The notes under the pieces: generated by a model
Told to the model about the DNA's origin: nothing
Database searches by the model: none
The model's input: only the letters and a program-made list of their open reading frames with translations
Made by a program: the position numbers and the translations under genes
Assembly: GCA_014843695.1 (NCBI GenBank)
Contig: CM026400.1
Location: 38,435,805 to 38,499,804 of the forward strand
Direction of reading: 5' to 3'
Length of the DNA: 64,000 nucleotides
DNA from: Archivesica marissinica
Lineage: Eukaryota > Mollusca > Bivalvia > Venerida > Vesicomyidae
Part shown: in pieces, positions 61,201-64,000 of the stretch
Position numbering within the stretch: the first letter of the stretch is position 1
How the letters are laid out: the number at the start of each line of letters is the position of its first letter

Positions 61201-61994
61201 TCTAGAAATGTCATTAATTAGAGTTAAACCTGTGTCAGTGGGCATTTCTATTAAGCAGACAACCTGCATTAAGGAGCAAGTTTCCATATTCCCAATATGT
61301 TACGTTGTTATGAATGTGCCCTCTATTAAGCAGCTACATGTGCTAAGCAGCCATTTTCTGGGATTCCCTTGGCTGGCTGCTTAACGCAGATTTGACTGTA
61401 TTTACTAATAATAATAGACTTATTCTATTTATTTATTATTTAGTTGATATCAAATAGTTATTATGCCACATGTCATTTGTTCAGGTTTTTATTCTAATTG
61501 CATTTAGTTTATACACATTTCTTTTAGCTCGATTGCATAAACAAGTTCTTACAACTTATATTAATCACTATCGAGACATCATTCCTGATGGAATCCATCG
61601 CCACTAGGGAAAGAGAAGAGGGATATGGAATTTAAATGCCCTGCCTTAGGGCACAATCTGGGCGCGAACTCGGGCTTTTCCCATCTGAAGCGAACGCACT
61701 ACAACAGCGCTATCGAGACTTCCAATCGAATGTATTTGCAATCTTTAAAGATATACCTGTTTTCGATTCCGTTCTTATGATACATGTTTTACAGTATGAC
61801 AGTATATCGTATAGACTGTTGTAAATTTATTGTGCAATAGTGAATGTTATAGCAAATATGCAATTGTTTCGTTCTTCTAAACATCCTAAATATAGATAGC
61901 CTGAAAGAATGACATCATTGTGCACGCTTAGCTGTATTTCCGTATGGCTAAACAGGCATATCCTACCACAGACAACCTTATCCTAGCTTGGTAG

Positions 61995-62032
<38 letters not shown>

Positions 62033-64000
62033 AGGACAGACAGACAGACAGACAGACAGACATACAGATAGATAGATAGACAGATAGACAGACAGACAGA
62101 CAGAGAGACAGACAGAGAGACAGACAGAGAGACAGACAGACAGACATACAGACAGACGTAGCCCTCTATTAACCCTCTTTTCTACGTCGTGGGTTAATGA
62201 AGACACTTGAATATGTAAGTATGTCAATTATGTAAATACCGGAACAAGAAACCCCATCCTCCTCAATTCCATATCCGTTGTAGCACGTACAAACATATGA
62301 CCCGATGGTATTGCTACATACATGTGTGCAGTTACCATTATCTGTTTCACATTCGTCATCATCTACACAGAAAATACAGAAACATGTACACATACATTAT
62401 TTATACATATGAGTGTTTGCATTGGTTGTTAATTTTCGCATTCGTCATCTGTTAAACAGGAAGTCGAGAACATTATACATTGAAAAATGTGTTAAGCAGC
62501 CATTCGAGGGAAGCACAGCAAGCTTCCGCTTAACACAGGCGTAGTGTGGTTGCTTAATAGAGGTGACGTGACCACTGTCACATTTTTACTGTACACACAT
62601 GAGACATTATTCATATACCGGCATATGAATGTATGATTCTGTGAACGTTATAATTTGACATTTGTATTGCAGTTAAACTGAAGAATACATCTGTTTAATT
62701 AAAGTTACCGTACAAATTCATCACTATTTGGTCACTACAATCATATTATGTTGAATAATGTAACGAGTCACATTCAATATAATTATAAATATCAATAAAT
62801 ATGAATTCCATAGACATTCAGTAAAATATCTGATTTTTAGATTTCTGTGGTTGCAGTTTGCTTAATACAGTATGATGGCACCATCTCGATTAATAACCGA
62901 GTCTGCACTGTATCGGTATTATATAAATAGTTAATGTATGCTTTCTAATGAATGGTAGATTTGAAACAGTGAAATATGGCATTTTATCTGTCACTGTATT
63001 CCTCCGCGGTTGGATGTACTTTTATATTTTAGCTATTTTCTGATAATCACGAACAGTAAAGTAATATATTCTAATGAATTTGTTTGTCTGTAGTTTTTAA
63101 TTCTGACAGCAAACAGAAACTAACTCGAACATTATACCGTACTTATTTCTTATTACGGACTTTTACAGTAACAGAAGTGGCTGTGCGGTTGTGTATTGTA
63201 GTACAATGAAGCTCCGACAGGGCAGTTAAATTGAATAAAATATGAAAACAAAATTAATATTATATCAGCCAAAAGCATTGGAAAAAAAGAATATTAATGC
63301 CACTCGTGGAAATACATATTTCGATGGTATCACTGGATGGAATAAAATCCTATGTTATACTAATAAACATAAATATCCTCTATGACTTACCCTCTGAGAC
63401 AACAGTAATATACGCATATGTTGACGTTACATTCGCTACCACATTTCCAGCGATACAGTTGTATTTATCAACTGTGTCAGCCTCCGAAACATTTGCTATA
63501 ACAAGCATGTTTGAATGTTCTCCTGATATTACATCGTCGTTTCTTACCCAAAAGAAACTCGGTTCCGGATCAGCACTCACATGACAATAAAATATAACAT
63601 CACTTCCGGTCAGAACAGTCTGGTTCTGCAACTGTTTCAAAAACTGTGGAGGTTCGGAACAAAACAAATTCATATCTATAAGGCTTTTGATTTGTGTGAG
63701 AACATATTCCATTGCGATTGATGTGTCTACAATTGACGACGATTCATTCTGAAAAGCTTCAATCAATATATTCTCAAGGTCAAGTATAGAGTCTTGAATA
63801 TCCGTTATATTTGGAAGCACTTCTGATTCGTAAAGATTGTATAAACTTGAAATCGAATAAAACACACAATCCTTAAAATCTTCACACTCTGTTTCATTGA
63901 AAAAGTCTCTTGTCATGTTTTTCATAGAAGCGAACCAATAACTTACATAATCTACCGATTCAACTGATCTAGCTTCAGCATCGACATTTTCCATTGATAC
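40253..64000 (-). CDS. Ig/EGF/SEA single-pass membrane protein, right copy (5' end outside window)
   Basis: Exons in transcript order: 64000-63391, 62362-62240, 61201-61079, 58930-58193, 57886-57780, 55256-55195, 54100-53952, 48732-48627, 43842-43814, 42683-42563, 42076-42041, 41761-41670, 40757-40693, 40285-40253. All phases match. Product: helical region, Ig-like domain, eight calcium-binding-type EGF domains, SEA, EGF-like segment, linker, transmembrane helix, tail. It is probably an extracellular adhesion or mucin-like receptor (inference from domain order). Two tail exons have lost 5 and 7 nt; the losses cancel and the frame returns before the IDVGNAFSST stretch. Start codon and signal peptide lie beyond 64000. 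The gene is convergent with the left copy. Homologue unknown. Confidence 0.82.
40425..40612 (-). mobile_element. SINE-C, unsplit copy in right arm
   Basis: Minus strand: GCGCAGTGGTTAGCACGCTC, GGGTTCGATCCCTGG, tail to GTGAAATAAACAC. Pairs with 16215-16752. Confidence 0.85.
40693..40757 (-). CDS. Right copy exon: cytoplasmic tail 3, 7 nt shorter, frame restored
   Basis: 65 nt, entered in phase 1, reading ESCLLGSIDVGNAFSSTNSK and K. From IDVGNAF on it is the same frame as the left copy. The other two frames hit stops (TAG, TAA). Confidence 0.7.
40970..41287 (+). mobile_element. SINE-A, right arm only
   Basis: Head CAGACGGATCTGTAGTC to tail AATAAAAGTAAACCGCACAC. Short target duplication AATGTGC at 40963-40969 and 41281-41287. 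The left arm has the empty site near 15850. Confidence 0.87.
41670..41761 (-). CDS. Right copy exon: cytoplasmic tail 2, alternative frame
   Basis: 92 nt as in the left arm but entered in phase 2, reading GLPGAAVHNAQESQLVLQPE then AGWDACPVNT. The frame has no stop and exits in phase 1. None of the left-copy Tyr residues are encoded in this frame. Confidence 0.68.
42041..42076 (-). CDS. Right copy exon: cytoplasmic tail 1, 5 nt shorter
   Basis: 36 nt instead of 41 (HSRETTRVPTN), same acceptor and GG/GTATGG donor. The 5-nt loss shifts the next exon into another frame. Confidence 0.72.
42179..42402 (+). repeat. About 14-bp repeat, right arm (about 15 units)
   Basis: Unit GAGAAATGTAGTCC with variants; the left arm has one unit near 11315. 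Confidence 0.9.
42563..42683 (-). CDS. Right copy exon: transmembrane helix
   Basis: 121 nt, acceptor AACCAG, donor ACAG/GTACGT. Encodes NYIEFITHIIGIFGVICAA, then VMLLLCTILI and QRYRQSAVKD. A Glu and a His now lie at the outer end of the helix. The inner half and stop-transfer are nearly unchanged from the left copy. Confidence 0.8.
42855..43500 (-). repeat. 64-bp minisatellite, right arm (about 10 units)
   Basis: Inverted counterpart of 7110-8745, in the same intron between micro-exon and transmembrane exon. Confidence 0.95.
43501..44900. other. Introns around the micro-exon, right arm
   Basis: Alignable with 5390-7110 in parts (for example 44730-44820 with 5400-5530). Apart from the 29-nt micro-exon and a short (GTT)n at 44500, nothing recognised. 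Confidence 0.5.
43814..43842 (-). CDS. Right copy micro-exon: juxtamembrane linker
   Basis: 29 nt, TTTTTCAG acceptor, CAATG/GTAAGA donor, encoding EMKVDSADN. Only one copy of the donor region is present here, against four in the left arm. Confidence 0.72.
44910..46325 (-). mobile_element. LINE 3' fragment, right arm only
   Basis: The 528-nt open frame 45614-46141 encodes FKLNWFTSINRDVG, KEEDYCMMFLPLSHRAALST and the knuckle KCPFCDSVENELHVILLC, a LINE C-terminus. A 3' tail with AATAAAGAATAAAATC ends near 44910. No polymerase core, so 5'-truncated. Confidence 0.8.
46402..46409 (+). promoter_or_regulatory. LTR TATA box
   Basis: TATATAAA followed about 15 nt later by CTGGTCGGTTGTCTAGG, identical in the other LTR (51805-51812); likely LTR promoter. 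Confidence 0.6.
46780..47350 (+). repeat. About 150-bp tandem repeat inside LTR (about 4 units)
   Basis: Unit contains CAATACGGTGCTACTCACTC, AGTTCAGTTTATAGTTCG and GAAGACATCTCGTCTTTTA. The other LTR has 4-5 units at 51955-52600. Confidence 0.92.
47855..48605 (-). repeat. 46-bp minisatellite, right arm (about 16 units)
   Basis: Same unit and intron as 3911-4270, twice the size, ending next to the donor of the EGF-like exon. Confidence 0.95.
48627..48732 (-). CDS. Right copy exon: Cys-rich EGF-like segment
   Basis: 106 nt, phase 1 to 2. Encodes LPENVSDPCDIRELLLAPCA and EGFYCKADTDGPQC; all Cys kept. Donor is CG/GTATAT rather than CG/GTAAAG. Confidence 0.77.
49025..49305 (-). mobile_element. 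SINE-A, right arm only
   Basis: Minus strand. 9-bp target duplication GAAGCTTTC (49013-49021, 49297-49305). Left arm empty site GAAAGCTTC at 3481-3489. Confidence 0.9.
49570..51645 (+). repeat. 43-bp E-box minisatellite, right arm only (about 48 units)
   Basis: Unit CGTGATTGCGTATTGATATC then AGGGGGTAAATACGAGTATA plus TCA. Each unit junction makes the palindrome ATCACGTGAT. The left arm has none (CATACGCAATTTACCTCC at 2938). Confidence 0.97.
51736..53470 (+). mobile_element. Solo LTR, right arm only (1735 bp)
   Basis: Same family as 46333-47814: TGTGGCGTCC to TTTTTGCACA, 4-bp duplication TTAC (51732-51735, 53471-53474), TATATAAA at 51805. Left arm empty site GGGTAATAGTTAAT at 2850-2863. Enlarged by a nested LINE tail. 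Confidence 0.92.
52610..52958 (+). mobile_element. LINE tail nested in the second LTR
   Basis: 349 bp ending GGAAATAAAAGTATCTATCT, with an exact 13-bp target duplication AGTTTATAGTTCG (52597-52609, 52959-52971). Confidence 0.9.
53490..53935. repeat. Hairpin-bearing repeat, right arm
   Basis: Counterpart of part of 1955-2850. Hairpin arms TTTATTAGTGTCAGATAGGA and its near-complement at 53795-53875. Confidence 0.7.
53952..54100 (-). CDS. Right copy exon: SEA domain, last third
   Basis: 149 nt as in the left arm; keeps NGSIIADYTVIYDD. Glu to Gly (KTETA to KTGTA) and Glu to Ala (IAELS to IAALS) changes are seen. Donor A/GTAATG kept. A Pro-tRNA-like SINE sits 63 bases upstream of its acceptor and is missing in the left arm. 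Confidence 0.8.
54162..54460 (+). mobile_element. SINE-E (Pro-tRNA-like) with simple-repeat tail, right arm only
   Basis: GGCGTCCGTGGTCCAATGGT, anticodon loop TTTGGAA (TGG), GGGTTCGATACTC, body to TTGACATTAATGGTAATAC, then (CAACG)n, (CAACA)n and (CATA)n. The left arm joins CAGGCTGG to TAACGAAATTAG directly. Confidence 0.85.
54547..54812 (-). mobile_element. SINE-B, right arm only
   Basis: Full-length minus-strand copy, TCCGCCTACGTGGTCGAGTG to the GCAGGCGTAAAACCCGAAAT tail. Left arm is empty near 1625. Confidence 0.88.
54885..55079. mobile_element. MITE-2, right arm
   Basis: Counterpart of 1367-1562 with the same 16-bp inverted ends. Confidence 0.87.
55195..55256 (-). CDS. Right copy exon: SEA domain, middle
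   Basis: Identical in sequence to 1190-1251, with acceptor TTTTTCAG and donor CAG/GTAAAA. Confidence 0.78.
55563..55650 (+). mobile_element. SINE-C tail, right arm
   Basis: CGCTTTCATCCGCGCCAACG to GTAAAATAAATATAAA; pairs with 795-897. Confidence 0.72.
55845..57675 (-). repeat. 29-bp minisatellite, right arm (about 60 units)
   Basis: Same unit and same intron as 228-695 but four times larger. A higher-order duplication is visible: 55860-56080 and 56490-56720 share a run of variant units. Confidence 0.95.
57780..57886 (-). CDS. Right copy exon: SEA domain, first third
   Basis: Same length and junctions as 11-117. Phase 1 entry fits the donor of the six-EGF exon directly, which proves the EGF-to-SEA order. 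Encodes DVPLPNLAYYATYKKTVDD. The 29-bp array follows about 110 nt after its donor. Confidence 0.8.
58193..58930 (-). CDS. Right copy exon: six tandem calcium-binding-type EGF domains
   Basis: 738 nt in one exon, phase 1 to 1, acceptor TCTGTGCCAG, donor CAG/GTATGT. It encodes six EGF units of 41 residues starting DINEC, DVNEC, DINEC, DINEC, DDNEC and DIDEC, each with six Cys. Units 2 and 3 are almost identical (TDNGGCDHTCTNGNGSFQC), which suggests recent tandem growth. Other EGFs of this gene sit in single-domain exons, so this exon probably arose by intron loss or internal duplication. Such arrays form calcium-stiffened rods outside the cell. Confidence 0.93.
59038..59217 (-). mobile_element. 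SINE-A, truncated
   Basis: GGGTGTTTTACGTTTATTTATCG tail region on plus, body to GACACGAGACC; no head. Confidence 0.85.
59218..59944. other. Intron, no exon seen
   Basis: Contains repeated TTGAC/ACCTC-rich phrases (for example AATTTGACCTCCGGGGCCAC) but no open frame with family features. Confidence 0.4.
59945..60170 (-). mobile_element. SINE-D copy
   Basis: Minus strand: GCTCCAGCGGGGCTCGAAC head region to the TTTCGCAATCGAGCTAAAAT tail. Confidence 0.85.
60419..60775 (-). mobile_element. MITE-1, diverged copy
   Basis: AATGAGAGACAT at one end; on the minus strand TTACTGCCCCTGAATACTC, TGTTTTTATCGTCGTTTCC and CTCAT blocks match 13724-14105. Confidence 0.72.
61079..61201 (-). CDS. Right copy exon: calcium-binding-type EGF domain
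   Basis: 123 nt, phase 1 to 1, acceptor CATTTCTAG, donor CAG/GTAGGT. Encodes DVNECEEDNGGCHQQC, YIGTFNCSC and LHNCT with six Cys in EGF spacing and the D-V-N-E-C calcium motif. Confidence 0.88.
61508..61722 (-). mobile_element. SINE-D copy
   Basis: Degraded head, ATCAGGAATGATGTCTCGAT and the shared tail on the minus strand. Confidence 0.78.
61995..62155 (+). repeat. (CAGA)n microsatellite
   Basis: Mostly CAGA with GATA and GAGA variants, in the intron between the two single-EGF exons. It creates a spurious Leu/Ser/Val/Cys-rich frame. Confidence 0.96.
62240..62362 (-). CDS. Right copy exon: calcium-binding-type EGF domain
   Basis: 123 nt, phase 1 to 1, acceptor TTCTGTGTAG, donor CG/GTATTT. 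Encodes DDDECETDNGNCTHVC, NTIGSYVCTC and EEDGVSCS: six Cys, the D-x-D-E-C calcium motif and the C-x-N-x4-Y-x-C hydroxylation pattern. Confidence 0.88.
62430..62456 (-). pseudogene. Possible relic of an EGF exon start
   Basis: Minus strand TTTAACAG/ATGACGAATGCGAAAAT reads an acceptor then DDECEN and a stop. It matches the start of the neighbouring EGF exon (DDDEC) and then has no EGF sequence. Confidence 0.4.
62930..63385. repeat. Hairpin-bearing repeat copy next to the Ig exon
   Basis: Shares TGAAACAGTGAAATATGGCA, CTCCGACAGGGCAGTTAAAT and TACTAATAAACATAAATATC with 1955-2850 and 53490-53935. It ends at the donor of the Ig exon. Confidence 0.68.
63391..64000 (-). CDS. Right copy exon: helical region and Ig-like domain (partial)
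   Basis: Open to the window edge, donor GAGG/GTAAGT (phase 1). The last ~85 residues form an I-set-like Ig domain: EPPQFLKQLQNQTV, first Cys in VIFYCHV, Trp in FFWVRND, and the second Cys in DKYNCIAG, ending in the strand AYITVVSE. Before it lie about 115 residues of predicted helix with a CEDFKDC pair and several N-glycosylation sequons (NMT, NET, NIT, NES), pointing to an extracellular location. That helical part I do not recognise. Confidence 0.85.

Noticed and set aside
61928..62227. Cys/Leu/Ser/Val-rich open frame
   Set aside because: Translation of (CAGA)n microsatellite.
1..64000. A bacterial or phage defence system
   Set aside because: No prokaryotic operons, spacing or genes; all coding sequence is in short spliced exons.

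Overview
The window is animal nuclear DNA, most likely from a mollusc (a bivalve is my best guess; the species cannot be read from the sequence). Evidence: AT-rich sequence, short coding exons with GT/AG junctions separated by kilobases of intron, many tRNA-headed SINEs, LINE and LTR pieces, MITEs and dense minisatellites. There are no bacterial genes, rRNA genes or CRISPR arrays. All splice models here were built by eye from splice signals, reading-frame phase and comparison of two copies; there is no transcript evidence.

Layout. Two arms of a large inverted repeat (about 1-19886 and 35715-57896, the outer end cut by the window edge) flank a spacer of about 15.8 kb. Each arm carries a copy of one gene, and the two copies point towards each other. 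The left copy (+, exons 11-16920) is cut at the window edge. The right copy (-, 64000 down to 40253) continues into unique sequence with an Ig-like exon and eight calcium-binding-type EGF domains. The predicted protein runs Ig, EGF repeats, a SEA domain split over three exons, a short Cys-rich EGF-like exon, a 9-10 residue micro-exon, one transmembrane helix and a cytoplasmic tail. EGF-SEA-EGF-TM is the order of membrane mucins, so a cell-surface adhesion or mucin-like role is likely. In the right copy a 5-nt and a 7-nt deletion in different tail exons cancel, so about 45 tail residues are read in another frame without a stop.

The spacer and left arm hold a minus-strand gene of the eukaryotic beta-lactamase-related serine hydrolase family (exons 30700 down to 19561). 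Its phases fit throughout, but exon 1 has an in-frame TGA and no exon with the catalytic Ser-x-x-Lys motif is visible; transposon debris sits where it should be. Only its last exon lies in the inverted repeat, and the second copy of that exon (36506-36675) is dead. This places the inner edge of the duplication in the last intron.

Most of the rest is repeats. Several introns carry their own minisatellite starting at or near a splice site, some made of splice-junction sequence, with very different copy number in the two arms. Two solo LTRs, several SINEs and LINE pieces are present in one arm, and for many the other arm keeps a clean empty site, giving a built-in record of what happened after the duplication.
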